Of a stretch of DNA of 64,000 bases, positions 17,397-26,722 are shown piece by piece. The position numbers and the translations under genes were made by a program. This DNA comes from Clostridium carboxidivorans P7 (GTDB taxonomy: Bacteria; Bacillota; Clostridia; Clostridiales; Clostridiaceae). Positions within the stretch are counted from its first letter, which is position 1; the number at the start of each line of letters is the position of its first letter. The stretch is from contig NZ_CP011803.1 of the NCBI RefSeq assembly GCF_001038625.1, positions 4,836,001 to 4,900,000 of the forward strand, written 5' to 3'. Under the pieces are notes generated by a model. The model had not been told where the DNA came from, did not search any database, and worked only from the letters and a program-made list of their open reading frames with translations.

Positions 17397-18185
17397 ATGG
17401 CTATAGGGGAATGGAAGGCATTTTTAATACCTTATGAGCAAGCAGTTGAAGAGCTAAAAGTTAAATTTAGGAGTATAAGAAAGGAATATAGAAGGAAGAA
17501 TGAGTATTCGCCTATAGAATTTGTTACGGGAAGGGTAAAGGAAATATCCAGTATATTGGAAAAAGCTAATAAGTTTAATATACCTTTAGATAGAATCGAT
17601 TATGAAATAGAAGACATAGCAGGCATAAGGGTTATGTGCCAATTTGTTGATGACATTGAGAAGGTTGTTGAAATAATAAGAGGAAGAAAGGATATGCAAA
17701 TATTATATGAAAAGGACTATATAACCAATGTAAAAGAAAGTGGTTATAGAAGTTATCATGTTATTATAAAATATCCTGTAAATATGGCAGATGGTGAAAA
17801 AGATATTTTAGCAGAATTTCAAATAAGAACCTTAGCAATGAATTTTTGGGCAACTATAGAACATTCTCTTAATTATAAATATAAGCACGAAATACCGGAT
17901 AATATAAAATTAAAATTAAAAAATGCAGGGGATGCTGCCTTTCAATTAGATGGACAAATGCTTGAAATAAAAGATGAAATAAAGGATGCTCAAAAGTTGT
18001 TCGAAGTAAAGTCAAGCCTTGTTTCAGATATAATGAATAATATATTGACACTATCGTCTATGGGTAAATTTTCCGAAGCTAAAAGATATCAAGCTCAATT
18101 AAATAAGCTCATAGAGGAAGGGGAAGTATTTGAACTTACTAATTTACTAAGAAATATAGAAAAGGTTCTTGAAATGTACAAATAG
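17397..18185 (+). CDS. relQ: Small alarmone synthetase (RelQ/YjbM type)
   Basis: A 262-aa stand-alone (p)ppGpp synthetase, transferring pyrophosphate from ATP to GTP or GDP. The RelA/SpoT synthetase domain shows EDIAGIRVMCQFVDDI, ESGYRSYHVIIKYP and EFQIRTLAMNFWATIEHSLNYKYK. No HD hydrolase, TGS or ACT domains are present, which separates it from Rel. The C-terminal helical region fits RelQ tetramer-forming proteins. Starts at ATG 17397 after GGGGTGAGCGCAT. Its terminator was duplicated by an insertion sequence just downstream. Confidence 0.93.
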   Translation: MAIGEWKAFLIPYEQAVEELKVKFRSIRKEYRRKNEYSPIEFVTGRVKEISSILEKANKFNIPLDRIDYEIEDIAGIRVMCQFVDDIEKVVEIIRGRKDMQILYEKDYITNVKESGYRSYHVIIKYPVNMADGEKDILAEFQIRTLAMNFWATIEHSLNYKYKHEIPDNIKLKLKNAGDAAFQLDGQMLEIKDEIKDAQKLFEVKSSLVSDIMNNILTLSSMGKFSEAKRYQAQLNKLIEEGEVFELTNLLRNIEKVLEMYK

Positions 18186-18206
18186 AGGGCTATAAGCCCT
18201 CTATTA
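18180..18206. repeat. Left 27-bp target duplication carrying the relQ terminator
   Basis: AAATAGAGGGCTATAAGCCC and the next 7 bases, identical to 19818-19844. It contains the whole hairpin TAGAGGGCT/AGCCCTCTA. The two copies flank the insertion sequence exactly, so this is its target-site duplication; the hairpin still ends relQ. Confidence 0.9.
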
Positions 18207-18342
18207 CAGGCTGTTGATAAACATATTTTGTCAGCAGCCTTTTAAATTTTTAGCCCGATAGGGCTTTTTTTAAATTCAAAAAGGATTTTAAGATTTTGTG
18301 TAGAATTAATATAATATCAGATTTTTTAAGGAGTTAACTATT

Positions 18343-18933
18343 ATGATTAAAGAAAATAATTCTGCACAGCAACAATTAGAGTTAGTATATATAGAAAATT
18401 TAGTTCCCAAAGATCATATCTTAAGGAAAATTGATAAATATATAGATTTTTCATTTATAAGAGATTTAACTAAGGACTTCTATTGTCCTGATAATGGACG
18501 ACCAGCAATTCAGCCAGTAGTTTTATTCAAAATGTTATTTATAGGTTACTTATTTGCAATAAGATCAGAGCGACAGCTCGTGAAAGAAATTGAAGTAAAT
18601 GTAGCTTATCGCTGGTTTTTAGGATTTTCATTAACAGATAAAATCCCAAGTCATTCTACTATAAGCCAAAATAGAATAACAAGATTTAAGGATACAAATA
18701 TATACCAAGAAATCTTCGATAATATTGTATTTCAAGCAATAAATAAAAAATTGGTAGATGGTAAAATTCTATATACAGATTCTACACATTTGAAAGCTAA
18801 CGCTAATAAAAACAAGTTTACAAAAGAACAAATTACACAATCAACCAAAGACTATTTTAATGAGTTAGAAGAAGACATTAATAAGGATAGAGTAGCTCAT
18901 GGAAAACAACCTCTAAAAAAAAAGATAAAATAG
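18343..18933 (+). CDS. IS1182-family transposase, first reading frame
   Basis: The N-terminal 196 residues of an IS1182-type transposase (DUF772-like region KDHILRKIDKYIDFSFI, then FKMLFIGYLFAIRSERQLVK). It includes the first catalytic Asp (ILYTDSTHLKANANK). The frame ends at TAG 18931-18933 just after a run of nine A (18915-18923). Continuation of the protein lies in the -1 frame, so this half alone lacks the other catalytic residues. Confidence 0.88.
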   Translation: MIKENNSAQQQLELVYIENLVPKDHILRKIDKYIDFSFIRDLTKDFYCPDNGRPAIQPVVLFKMLFIGYLFAIRSERQLVKEIEVNVAYRWFLGFSLTDKIPSHSTISQNRITRFKDTNIYQEIFDNIVFQAINKKLVDGKILYTDSTHLKANANKNKFTKEQITQSTKDYFNELEEDINKDRVAHGKQPLKKKIK

Positions 18934-19778
18934 AAAAAACTAAAGAAATTAAGACCAGTACTACAGACCCTGATAGTGGCTATATGCATAGGGATGGAAA
19001 ACCAAAAGGATTTTTTTATTTAGATCATAGAACTGTAGATGGAAAGTATAACATAATAACAGATGTTTATGTAACGCCTGGTAACATAAATGATGTAGAT
19101 CCTTATATAGAAAGACTAGATGTTCAAATTAAAAAGTTTAATTTGCAAACTAAATATGTTGGAGCCGATGCTGGTTATTCTACTAATAATATTTGTAAAC
19201 AAATATTTGAACGAGAACTAAAAGCAGTTATGGGCTATAGACGTAGTCCTCATGTAAAAGGTAAATTTACTAAATTTAGATTCCAATATGTTAAAGAACA
19301 AGATGTATATTATTGTCCAGATTTAAGAGCATTAGAATATAGAACTACTAACCGTGATGGTTATAGAGAATATGTATGTAAAATCGAGTACTGCAGCCAA
19401 TGCAATAAAAAAGAAAATTGCTTATCAGATAAAAGCAAAAGAAAAGTTGTTTATCGCCATGTCTGGGAAGATTACAAGGATGAAGTAATCAAATTTACTA
19501 AGACTGATAAAGGAAAATGGCTATATAAAAGAAGAAAAGAAACTATCGAGCGTAGCTTTGCAGATTCAAAAAATCTCCATGGTCTGCGCTATTGTCGCAT
19601 GCGTGGAATTAAAAAAGTTTCTGAACAATGTTTGTTAACAGCAGCAGTTCAGAATATGAAAAAGATAGCCAGGGTGCTATCGCACCTATTTTTGCAATTT
19701 TTAAAGAATTCACTAACCAATTTATGGATAACATTCTCTTTTTATATGCTACCGCATAAATATTTAAGACAAAATTAA
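18924..19778 (+). CDS. IS1182-family transposase, second reading frame
   Basis: C-terminal part of the transposase in the -1 frame relative to the first half. Family-like sequence begins right after the A9 run (DKIEKTKEIKTSTTDPDSGY), before the first ATG at 18984, so it has no start of its own and is an extension of the first frame. It holds the other catalytic acidic residues (VGADAGYSTNN and KETIERSFADSKNLHGLRY) and a Cys-rich insert (CKIEYCSQCNKKENC). Either slippage at A9 yields an active fusion, or the gene is dead by a single-base indel. Confidence 0.85.
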   Translation, partial: DKIEKTKEIKTSTTDPDSGYMHRDGKPKGFFYLDHRTVDGKYNIITDVYVTPGNINDVDPYIERLDVQIKKFNLQTKYVGADAGYSTNNICKQIFERELKAVMGYRRSPHVKGKFTKFRFQYVKEQDVYYCPDLRALEYRTTNRDGYREYVCKIEYCSQCNKKENCLSDKSKRKVVYRHVWEDYKDEVIKFTKTDKGKWLYKRRKETIERSFADSKNLHGLRYCRMRGIKKVSEQCLLTAAVQNMKKIARVLSHLFLQFLKNSLTNLWITFSFYMLPHKYLRQN

Positions 19779-19805
19779 ACCCAGCACTTTAAAAATGCTG
19801 GGTTT
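19778..19805 (+). terminator. Terminator inside the IS right end
   Basis: AAACCCAGCA / TGCTGGGTTT with a 7-base loop, overlapping the last base of the transposase stop. Confidence 0.8.
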
Positions 19806-19817
19806 ATGAACAATCTG

Positions 19818-19844
19818 AAATAGAGGGCTATAAGCCCTCTATTA
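19818..19844. repeat. Right 27-bp target duplication carrying the leuS terminator
   Basis: Identical to 18180-18206. On the minus strand it forms the hairpin directly after the leuS stop codon. Before the insertion one copy would have served both convergent genes. Confidence 0.9.
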
Positions 19845-22283
19845 TTATTTTGCAACTATGTTTACAAGTCTACCTTTAACAACTATAATCTTTTTTAATT
19901 CCTTATCTTTAATCAAGGATTTGACTTCATCGTCATTAAGCACAATTTCTTTTATTTCATCATCAGATAGTCCTGTAGCTATATTTATTTTAGCTCTTAC
20001 TTTTCCGTTAACTTGAATTGCAATTTCTACTTCATCTTTTATTAATGCATTAGAATCAAACTCAGGCCATTTTTCATTAAATATAGAAAAATTCATACCT
20101 GTAAGATTCCATTGTTCTTCTGCAAAATGAGGAGCAAAAGGTGCAAGAAGTTTTATAAAATCAACTATAACATCCTTTAAGAAAGCAGCATTTTTTACAT
20201 CCTCTGATAAATATTTAGAAAGAGCATTTGTATATTCCATAAGTCTTGCTATAGAAGTATTAAACTGGAATTTACTAGCATCTTCTGATATAGATTTTAT
20301 AGAAAAATGTCTTACATAGTTTAATGCTTTTTCTGCTTTATCTAATGAAGTTTTATCATTTTCAGAGTTATTAATTACCTCTCTACAAGAAGTCAGGATT
20401 CTTTCGATTCTATCTACAAATCTTCCTATGGATTTTATGCCATCATCACTCCATGCTCCACCTTCTGAATAGTCAAATCCAAACATAAGATACATTCTAA
20501 ATACATCTGAACCAAATTCTTTAATGTAATCATCTGGTGATATAGTATTTCCCTTTGATTTACTCATTTTTAATCCATCTGGTCCAAGGATTAATCCTTG
20601 ATGTCTTAATGATAGGAAAGGTTCATCAAAGTTTAAATATCCCATATCCCTTAATGCTTTAGTTATAAATCTAGCATATAAAAGGTGCATACATGCATGT
20701 TCTGGTCCGCCTACATACATATCTACAGGAAGAAGTCTATTTATTTTTTCAGTATCAAAAGCTTTTTCTGAATTTTTGTTATCAGGATATCTTAAGTAAT
20801 ACCATGAAGAACATACAAAAGTATCTAAAGTATCAGCTTCTCTTTTAGCAGGTCCACCGCACTTAGGGCAAGTTGTATTTACAAATTCAGGTGATTTTGA
20901 TAAAGGAGATTTTCCATCAGGTGAAAATTCAACATCATATGGAAGTTCAACTGGTAGATTTTCTTCAGGTACAGCTACTGTTCCACATTTTTCGCAATAT
21001 ACTATAGGAATAGGAGCTCCCCAATATCTTTGTCTTGAAACTAACCAATCTCTTAATCTGTAGTTAACTTTCCATCCGCCAAGATTTATGCTTTGAAGCT
21101 TTTTTACTACAGCTTCTTTACCCTCGTTGGTAGAAAGACCGTTAAATTCTGAGCTGTTAATCATTTTGCCATGTTCAATATATGGAAGAGAATCTCCTCC
21201 TTCAATAACTCGTTCTATTGGAAGGTTGTATTTTGTAGCAAATGCAAAATCCCTTTCATCATGAGCAGGAACTGCCATAACTGCTCCTGTACCGTATGTG
21301 TTTAAAACATAATCAGCAACCCAAATAGGAACCTTTCTTCCATTTATAGGGTTAATGGCATAAGAGCCTGTAAATACTCCAGTTTTTTCTCTTGTGATAG
21401 ACTGTCTTTCTATATCTGATTGTTTTTTAGCATCATCTTTATATTTAGCTACTGCCTCTTTATATTCATCAGTTGTAAGTCCATCAACTAGATCATTTTC
21501 AGGAGCTAAAACTACATAAGTGACACCAAATAGAGTATCTACTCTAGTTGTAAATACTTTAAATTCAATAGAAGATTTATCTACTTTAAAAATAGCTTCA
21601 GCACCTTTTGATTTACCAATCCAATGTCTTTGCATAGCCTTAGTTTTTTCAGGCCAATCTAATTTATCTAAATCTTGAAGTAATTCGTCAGCATAATCTG
21701 TGATTTTAAGGAACCATTGAGTTAAATTTTTCTTTATAACTTCAGTACTGCATCTTTCACAAGTACCATCAACTACCTGTTCGTTAGCAAGAACTGTATT
21801 ACAACTAGGACACCAATTTACAGGCGCTTCACTTCTATAAGCTAAGCCTTTTTCATAAAGTTTTAAAAATACCCATTGGGTCCATTTGTAGTAATCTGGT
21901 AAACATGTAATTACTTCATTTTCCCAATTAAACATGGCTCCCATGGCTCTTAATTGTTTTTCCATAGTTTCAATGTTTTTTAAAGTAGAATCTTTTGGAT
22001 GTATTCCTGTTTTTATTGCATAGTTCTCAGCAGGAAGTCCAAAGGCATCAAAACCCATAGGTTGGAATACGTTAAATCCTTGCATTCTCTTCATTCTAGC
22101 CCAAGAATCTACAGGTCCATAGTTAAACCAATGTCCTGCATGAAGTTTACTTCCTGATGGGTAAGAGAACATTTCAAGAGTATAAAGTTTTTCACCTGGA
22201 TTATTTTCATCGAATTTATAAATTCCGGACTCTTCCCAATTTTTTTGCCATTTTTCATCAATGTTAGTACCATAGTTCCCCAT
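19845..22283 (-). CDS. leuS: Leucyl-tRNA synthetase
   Basis: Class I aminoacyl-tRNA synthetase charging tRNA-Leu (812 aa). The HIGH signature appears as HAGH ([18 protein letters not shown], about 32-49). Then come a zinc-binding region (WCPSCN, CERC), the CP1 editing domain ([19 protein letters not shown]), a second cysteine pair set (CEKCG, CPKCGG), KMSKS in [16 protein letters not shown], and the anticodon-binding C-terminal domain. I start at ATG 22283, 7 bases after AAGGAG; the upstream ATG (22301) precedes that site. Expression is controlled by the T-box leader upstream. Confidence 0.97.
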   Translation of the reverse strand: MGNYGTNIDEKWQKNWEESGIYKFDENNPGEKLYTLEMFSYPSGSKLHAGHWFNYGPVDSWARMKRMQGFNVFQPMGFDAFGLPAENYAIKTGIHPKDSTLKNIETMEKQLRAMGAMFNWENEVITCLPDYYKWTQWVFLKLYEKGLAYRSEAPVNWCPSCNTVLANEQVVDGTCERCSTEVIKKNLTQWFLKITDYADELLQDLDKLDWPEKTKAMQRHWIGKSKGAEAIFKVDKSSIEFKVFTTRVDTLFGVTYVVLAPENDLVDGLTTDEYKEAVAKYKDDAKKQSDIERQSITREKTGVFTGSYAINPINGRKVPIWVADYVLNTYGTGAVMAVPAHDERDFAFATKYNLPIERVIEGGDSLPYIEHGKMINSSEFNGLSTNEGKEAVVKKLQSINLGGWKVNYRLRDWLVSRQRYWGAPIPIVYCEKCGTVAVPEENLPVELPYDVEFSPDGKSPLSKSPEFVNTTCPKCGGPAKREADTLDTFVCSSWYYLRYPDNKNSEKAFDTEKINRLLPVDMYVGGPEHACMHLLYARFITKALRDMGYLNFDEPFLSLRHQGLILGPDGLKMSKSKGNTISPDDYIKEFGSDVFRMYLMFGFDYSEGGAWSDDGIKSIGRFVDRIERILTSCREVINNSENDKTSLDKAEKALNYVRHFSIKSISEDASKFQFNTSIARLMEYTNALSKYLSEDVKNAAFLKDVIVDFIKLLAPFAPHFAEEQWNLTGMNFSIFNEKWPEFDSNALIKDEVEIAIQVNGKVRAKINIATGLSDDEIKEIVLNDDEVKSLIKDKELKKIIVVKGRLVNIVAK

Positions 22284-22357
22284 GTTATCGCTCCTTTTCA
22301 TACTTTTATCTGTTAGCTTTACTAATTCATAGTATTATTCTTGACAATATTTAAATA

Positions 22358-22600
22358 AAATAAAAGGCCTTCGTCTATTTTTAAGAGACGAAAGGCCAAA
22401 ATTCCGCGGTACCACTCTAATTAAACCTTATAAAGGTTTCACTCAAAAATATAACGGTTTTAACCGTATCTATCTTTTCAATAGATAAGCTCTAAGGTGA
22501 GTTCATATTTTATCAACGCTGCTTTACACCGATTTAACAGCTCTCTTCTGAAGATATAAATATTACTAGTCCTCTTCAAAGCTTTATAATTAACTTATTG
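22358..22600 (-). promoter_or_regulatory. Leucine T-box leader of leuS
   Basis: Reading on the minus strand: stem I with GAAGAGGACTAGTAATA and the AGAGAGCTG region, a specifier loop holding GAACTCACC (CTC, Leu, at 22501-22499), and the T-box AGAGTGGTACCGCGG (about 22410-22396). A terminator GGCCTTTCGTCT / AGACGAAGGCC with a T-rich tail follows. Uncharged tRNA-Leu should stabilise the antiterminator and allow leuS transcription. Confidence 0.95.
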
Positions 22601-22603
22601 TAA

Positions 22604-22632
22604 ATTTTATAATAATAGAAACATTTTGTCAA
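22604..22632 (-). promoter_or_regulatory. Promoter of the leuS T-box transcript
   Basis: Minus strand TTGACA (22632-22627), 17-base spacer, TAAAAT (22609-22604). Confidence 0.7.
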
Positions 22633-22656
22633 GGATTATTATTTAAAATCATAAAT

Positions 22657-22689
22657 AAAGAAGAATCCTTAAAATTAAGGATTCTTTAA
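22657..22689 (-). terminator. Terminator after tRNA-Gln
   Basis: Minus strand AAGAATCCTT / AAGGATTCTT stem followed by CTTTATTT, immediately 3' of the tRNA. Confidence 0.8.
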
Positions 22690-22765
22690 TGGCTGCCCAT
22701 GCTGGATTCGAACCAACACAATGCCTGCTCCAGAGGCAGGTGCCTTACCATTTGGCTAATGGGCA
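22690..22765 (-). tRNA. tRNA-Gln (anticodon CUG)
   Basis: A 76-nt cloverleaf on the minus strand with encoded CCA. Acceptor TGCCCAT pairs with ATGGGCA; the anticodon arm is CCTGC-CTCTGGA-GCAGG, giving CTG at positions 34-36; the T arm contains GGTTCGAATCC. It lies behind the minus-strand DUF5685/J-domain cluster and is followed by a terminator. Confidence 0.95.
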
Positions 22766-22832
22766 ATATTTTTATCAACATTAAATATTATATCAGATAT
22801 GATAAATATGTCAACAACATTGAAAAAGTTTT

Positions 22833-23342
22833 TTAAAAATTAAACTTTTTGTTTATTACATCTATAAATAGCGTTAAGACATAATCATATATTAAAAATG
22901 CAAATTGAGCACCTATGATTATAAAATATATAGATATATTTAATTTTAGTATATTAGGAAAGAAAAGCTTATAAATAATAAACATAGAGAACATAACAAT
23001 ATTAAAGAAAACTAATTTTAATAAAAGTTCCAGATACATTTTTCTTATTTTTTCAACGTAATACTTTATAGTACCATATAAGCCAAAGAATATTATATAA
23101 AGTATAACTGGAATTTTAAAACCACATATAAGCAGTGAAAGAGCTGAAGTGGCAGCGTATATAATTAGTGCATTTTTAATATTCGTTGTAATTACGGACA
23201 GTGGGATAATACAAGAAGCTATTGCTAGTAAATAAAGTTTATTTACAGGTAATAATGTACTTAAATATATACAAATAACTCCAAAGGCTGTAAAAAGGCC
23301 TCCTTTAGATATATAAGAAGCTTTAGTATTTTTACTATCCAT
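22833..23342 (-). CDS. Small integral membrane protein, unknown function
   Basis: A 169-aa protein with about five hydrophobic helices (GLFTAFGVICIYLSTLLPV at the start, AQFAFLIYDYVLTLFIDVI at the end) and few charged residues outside short loops. I do not recognise a family; the N-terminal pattern is loosely like small S-component or DUF2232-type membrane proteins, but that is a guess. AGGAGTG precedes the ATG. It is the last gene of a minus-strand cluster with a J-domain protein, a DUF5685 protein and a CYTH protein, so its role may be linked to theirs. Confidence 0.7.
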   Translation of the reverse strand: MDSKNTKASYISKGGLFTAFGVICIYLSTLLPVNKLYLLAIASCIIPLSVITTNIKNALIIYAATSALSLLICGFKIPVILYIIFFGLYGTIKYYVEKIRKMYLELLLKLVFFNIVMFSMFIIYKLFFPNILKLNISIYFIIIGAQFAFLIYDYVLTLFIDVINKKFNF

Positions 23343-23360
23343 ACAAATACACTCCTAACT

Positions 23361-23954
23361 TTAGCAGCAGCTTATAAGATCTCCACCACTACATTCACAG
23401 CAGCAGTCAAGGCAATACAAGGTAGCACATATATCACACAAACCTGTATCTTTTCTTCTATTATTATAATAAGGTTCCCTATAAGAATTATTCATATTAT
23501 TTAATCTATTAAAAGCTTCTCTATACTTCATATTTCCAGGATTTAAATTACAGGCCATGCTTAAATTATTGTAAGCATCATTATACCAGCCTCTTTGAAG
23601 GTTAAGTAAACCCATTAAATAATTCCATTCAGCATCTCTTGTAGTAATACCATTCAGTTTTCGTTCTGCTGAAGAAAAATTACCATTTCTAATGTCCATT
23701 TCAATTGATTGATATGAAGGATTATTATTATAACCTCCTTGGTTATTGTTAGAATAAGAAGCATCAGGAGTATTTTTCATTAAATAATCATAAGCTTCAT
23801 TTAATTCTCTCATTTTGTCTTCAGCCAAATCTTTTAAAGGATTATTACCATATTGATCAGGATGATATTTTTTGGCTAATTCTCTATAAGCTTTTTTTAT
23901 TTCATCTTTTGTGGCAGTTTCCTTTACTCCTAACACTTCATAGGGATTTCTCAT
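23361..23954 (-). CDS. J-domain (DnaJ-like) protein with Cys-rich tail
   Basis: A 197-aa protein with an N-terminal J domain ([23 protein letters not shown] with HPD intact, [11 protein letters not shown]), so it can stimulate a DnaK-type Hsp70. Helical TPR-like repeats follow ([39 protein letters not shown]). The last ~25 residues are packed with cysteine ([16 protein letters not shown]), which suggests metal binding; it lacks the Gly-rich and central zinc domains of DnaJ proper. ATG 23954 is 9 bases after AAGGAGTG; the frame also offers a GTG at 23966. It overlaps the DUF5685 gene. Confidence 0.88.
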   Translation of the reverse strand: MRNPYEVLGVKETATKDEIKKAYRELAKKYHPDQYGNNPLKDLAEDKMRELNEAYDYLMKNTPDASYSNNNQGGYNNNPSYQSIEMDIRNGNFSSAERKLNGITTRDAEWNYLMGLLNLQRGWYNDAYNNLSMACNLNPGNMKYREAFNRLNNMNNSYREPYYNNRRKDTGLCDICATLYCLDCCCECSGGDLISCC

Positions 23955-24816
23955 TTTTATCAGCACTCCTTTTAAACACTTTATCCATTTTTTCTAAAAG
24001 TCCATATTGCAAAATATTATATAACAAGTCTTCATTTTTTTTTAGCTTCAGCTTATTTAGAAAAGAAATACATTGAGAAGCACAGGTGCCTAAAATGAAG
24101 TCTATTCTTTGTTCCACTTGTTTAGAAAACTCATTAAATGAAAGATTATCATTATTAAAACAAGCATTTATAGCATTAAACTTGTTTTTACTCATGTCAG
24201 CTTCTAAATCGTCAAAGGCATCTATAATATAAATCCATTTTCCAAGGTTATAGCCTAACCAATATAATGTATCTTTATTATCATCATTTTTATAAGAACT
24301 TAAAATAAATCCTGTAAGTTCTGCAAAATGGTGTGCCAAAGAATCTATTGAGGCATTCTTAGCATTAGATTCATAATTATATAACTCAGTTAATATATTC
24401 TCTATATATTTAATATGATCCTCTAAAATTACAGGAGTTTTTTTTAAATACCTTTTGAAGAGAATTGAAAAAATCTTTCCTTTAATAGAGTTATCATCGT
24501 TTACGTTATCTAAAAATTTATAATAACTCAAAATTGTATTACAAAAAGCAGCATAATGTAAACAAGGGTTGTTTTTAATAACAGCTTTACCTTTAAAGGC
24601 ATGAACACTGCACTTTTCTTTTACATAAATAGGAGTTGTATCATTTAATGAATCTAAAAGTATAGCTAAGAAAGTCATATCATAATTAAGTGCCATTCTT
24701 GGAATATTACCTATATTATTTTTTATCGATTTACACAAACCACAATAATAAGCCTTAAACTTTTCATAGTCTTTAATTTTAAGCTCCATTTTACATGGAG
24801 TAACGTAACCAAACAT
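23938..24816 (-). CDS. DUF5685 family protein
   Basis: A 292-aa predicted soluble helical protein. The start [20 protein letters not shown], then [25 protein letters not shown] and a later Cys pair ([11 protein letters not shown]) match what I know as DUF5685. The conserved cysteines hint at a metal or cluster site, and the mostly helical ~290-residue plan with [16 protein letters not shown] is slightly reminiscent of polyprenyl synthase-like folds (Asp-rich DDLEAD). Function is unknown. GGAG precedes the ATG; the end overlaps the J-domain gene by about 17 bases, so the two are translationally coupled. Confidence 0.8.
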   Translation of the reverse strand: MFGYVTPCKMELKIKDYEKFKAYYCGLCKSIKNNIGNIPRMALNYDMTFLAILLDSLNDTTPIYVKEKCSVHAFKGKAVIKNNPCLHYAAFCNTILSYYKFLDNVNDDNSIKGKIFSILFKRYLKKTPVILEDHIKYIENILTELYNYESNAKNASIDSLAHHFAELTGFILSSYKNDDNKDTLYWLGYNLGKWIYIIDAFDDLEADMSKNKFNAINACFNNDNLSFNEFSKQVEQRIDFILGTCASQCISFLNKLKLKKNEDLLYNILQYGLLEKMDKVFKRSADKNEKSL

Positions 24817-24846
24817 ATTAAAAATTCTCCAATTCTAAGATTGATA

Positions 24847-25383
24847 TTAAAGTCCTCTTTCTTCTAATATTTTAAATATAGTTTTTGAGGTAGTATCTTT
24901 CATAGTATAACCAAGTAATATAACTACTTCTTCTAATTCTTTATCATCAGATGTTTCTATTTCTATATAAGGAAAAGGACAGAAACTTTTGTCGTTTATA
25001 TCAATTTCTACTAGAGTATTTTTATATTTATAACTTTCTCTATATTTTTTTATTGATTGAATAAGTTCTAAACCTAGTGACTTAAATATTTTTTCACCAG
25101 AATCAGCATATAGTATTTCAGTTTCATTTTCTTCCATTATTTTATATGTTCCTTGGCTTAATAACTTTTTTGTAGTCATGTAATAATGATTTGAGTTATC
25201 AAGCAAATTGTGAACTATTCTTATTCTTGCATATCCCTTGTTATTTATCAATATTTTATCATGAAAATCATATATGTTATTTATTTGATTTTCTTCTTTT
25301 ACTTTAACAGCATTCATATTTTGAAGTTTTTCTCTTATATTTTCAACATCTATATCAATTATTCTTGTTTCAAATTCGTTCAT
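24847..25383 (-). CDS. CYTH domain protein (CyaB/ThTPase-like)
   Basis: A 178-aa CYTH-superfamily protein, a fold that hydrolyses or cyclises triphosphate substrates in a basic and acidic tunnel. Seen are the N-terminal NEFETRIIDID (ExExR/K signature), GYARIRI, KKYRESYKYKNTLVEID and PFPYIEIETSD, all typical ligands. It could be a class IV adenylate cyclase, a thiamine triphosphatase or a tripolyphosphatase; sequence alone does not decide. AAGGAG precedes the ATG, and it is the first gene of the minus-strand cluster that continues with DUF5685. Confidence 0.85.
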   Translation of the reverse strand: MNEFETRIIDIDVENIREKLQNMNAVKVKEENQINNIYDFHDKILINNKGYARIRIVHNLLDNSNHYYMTTKKLLSQGTYKIMEENETEILYADSGEKIFKSLGLELIQSIKKYRESYKYKNTLVEIDINDKSFCPFPYIEIETSDDKELEEVVILLGYTMKDTTSKTIFKILEERGL

Positions 25384-25600
25384 ATAAAAACTCCTTGTAA
25401 AATAATACTTTTAATTTGAATTATAACATAAAACTATATTATGTGTATAAAGGTATTTATATAAATGTTTAAATTATCAAAAATTTAAATATTTATATAT
25501 TATTGAGGAATAATAGTAGAGTCTTGTGAAATCTATCCGCTGCTACATTTAATTAGTGAAAATTATATACATTTATTATTTCTATTTGGAGGTGCTTTTA

Positions 25601-26626
25601 ATGAGTAAAGAAGTAAATATTGATTGGGCAAGCTTGGGGTTTAATTATATTAAAACAGATTTACGATATATATCAAGATGGAAGGATGGAAAATGGGATG
25701 AAGGACAGTTAGTTCAAGATAATATGCTTAGTATAAATGAATCTTCTACAGCTATTCACTATGGACAGCAATGTTTTGAAGGATTAAAGGCTTATCGTAC
25801 AAAAAATGGGAAAATACAATTATTTAGACCAGATAGGAATGCGAAACGTATGCAAGATAGTTGTAGACGTATTTTAATGCCAGAGGTATCTATAGAAAAA
25901 TTTATAGATGCATGTATTAAAGTTGTTAAAGCAAATGAACAGTATGTACCACCATATGAAACTGGTGCAACTCTTTATCTCAGACCTTTTGTAATAGGGG
26001 TAGGAGATAATATTGGAGTTAAACCAGCACCAGAATTTATATTCTCTGTATTTTGTATACCTGTAGGGCCTTATTTTAAAGGAGGAATGGTTCCTGTAAA
26101 CTTTAATGTATCAGAATATGATAGAGCTGCACCATATGGTACAGGTGCAGCAAAGGTTGGAGGAAACTATGCAGGGAGTCTCTATCCACATGAATTAGCA
26201 GTGAAAGAAGGTTTTGCAGACTGTATTTATCTTGATCCAGCAACTCATACTAAGATAGAAGAAGTTGGAGCAGCTAATTTTTTTGGAATAACGAAGGATA
26301 ATAAGTTTGTTACTCCAAAATCTCCATCAATTCTTCCAAGTATAACTAAGTATTCATTATTGCATATTGCAAAAGAATATTTAAATATGGAAGTAGAAGA
26401 AAGGGATGTTTTAATTGATAACTTAGATGAATTTAAAGAAGCTGGTGCCTGTGGAACTGCTGCAGTAATAACTCCAATTGGTGGAATAGAGTATAAAGGA
26501 AATTTGCATGTATTTCATAGTGAAAAAGAAGTAGGACCTGTAACTAAAAAACTTTATGATACGCTTTATGAAATTCAATTTGGGGATATAGAGGCTCCAG
26601 AAGGTTGGATTGTAGAAGTTAAATAA
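25601..26626 (+). CDS. ilvE: Branched-chain amino acid aminotransferase
   Basis: A 341-aa PLP-dependent fold type IV transaminase interconverting leucine, isoleucine and valine with their 2-oxo acids. Family signs: [32 protein letters not shown], the catalytic Lys in [22 protein letters not shown] and [12 protein letters not shown]. Length and residues fit the long (type II) BCAT. The start is ATG 25601 after TTGGAGGTG; upstream in-frame ATG codons lack a site. A 200-base spacer upstream shows no recognisable T-box or riboswitch. Confidence 0.95.
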   Translation: MSKEVNIDWASLGFNYIKTDLRYISRWKDGKWDEGQLVQDNMLSINESSTAIHYGQQCFEGLKAYRTKNGKIQLFRPDRNAKRMQDSCRRILMPEVSIEKFIDACIKVVKANEQYVPPYETGATLYLRPFVIGVGDNIGVKPAPEFIFSVFCIPVGPYFKGGMVPVNFNVSEYDRAAPYGTGAAKVGGNYAGSLYPHELAVKEGFADCIYLDPATHTKIEEVGAANFFGITKDNKFVTPKSPSILPSITKYSLLHIAKEYLNMEVEERDVLIDNLDEFKEAGACGTAAVITPIGGIEYKGNLHVFHSEKEVGPVTKKLYDTLYEIQFGDIEAPEGWIVEVK

Positions 26627-26640
26627 TATTGCAAATATTG

Positions 26641-26710
26641 CTTAAGCCATTCTTTGATGATACTTTAATCTTTTAGAAAAAGATATTATATATCAAAGCG
26701 ATGGCTTAAT
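26641..26710. terminator. Long hairpin between convergent ilvE and MobB-like gene
   Basis: TTAAGCCAT (26642-26650) pairs with ATGGCTTAA (26701-26709), TTTGAT (26653-26658) with ATCAAA (26692-26697), and an inner ATCTTTT/AAAAAGAT caps it. There is no good U tract on either strand; a bidirectional terminator is likely but not certain. Confidence 0.5.
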
Positions 26711-26722
26711 ATACTGTAAAAA

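Larger units (their letters stand above)
18207..19817 (+). mobile_element. IS1182-type insertion sequence, 1611 bp
   Basis: The element lies between 27-bp direct repeats. Its ends form imperfect inverted repeats: left CAGGCTGTTGATAAAC and right end (reverse complement) CAGATTGTTCATAAAC, 13 of 16 matching. The transposase reads as an IS1182-family DDE enzyme split over two frames. A hairpin near the left end (about 18209-18240) and a terminator near the right end (19778-19805) insulate it. It sits between the 3' ends of relQ and leuS. Element bounds come from the repeats and inverted ends, without a database match. Confidence 0.88.

Noticed and set aside
22341-22350. TTGACAATAT as a plus-strand promoter
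   Set aside because: It lies in the 3' part of the leuS leader on the opposite strand, and no plus-strand gene follows.
25384-25600. T-box or riboswitch before ilvE
   Set aside because: No T-box core or known aptamer motif could be found in this spacer.
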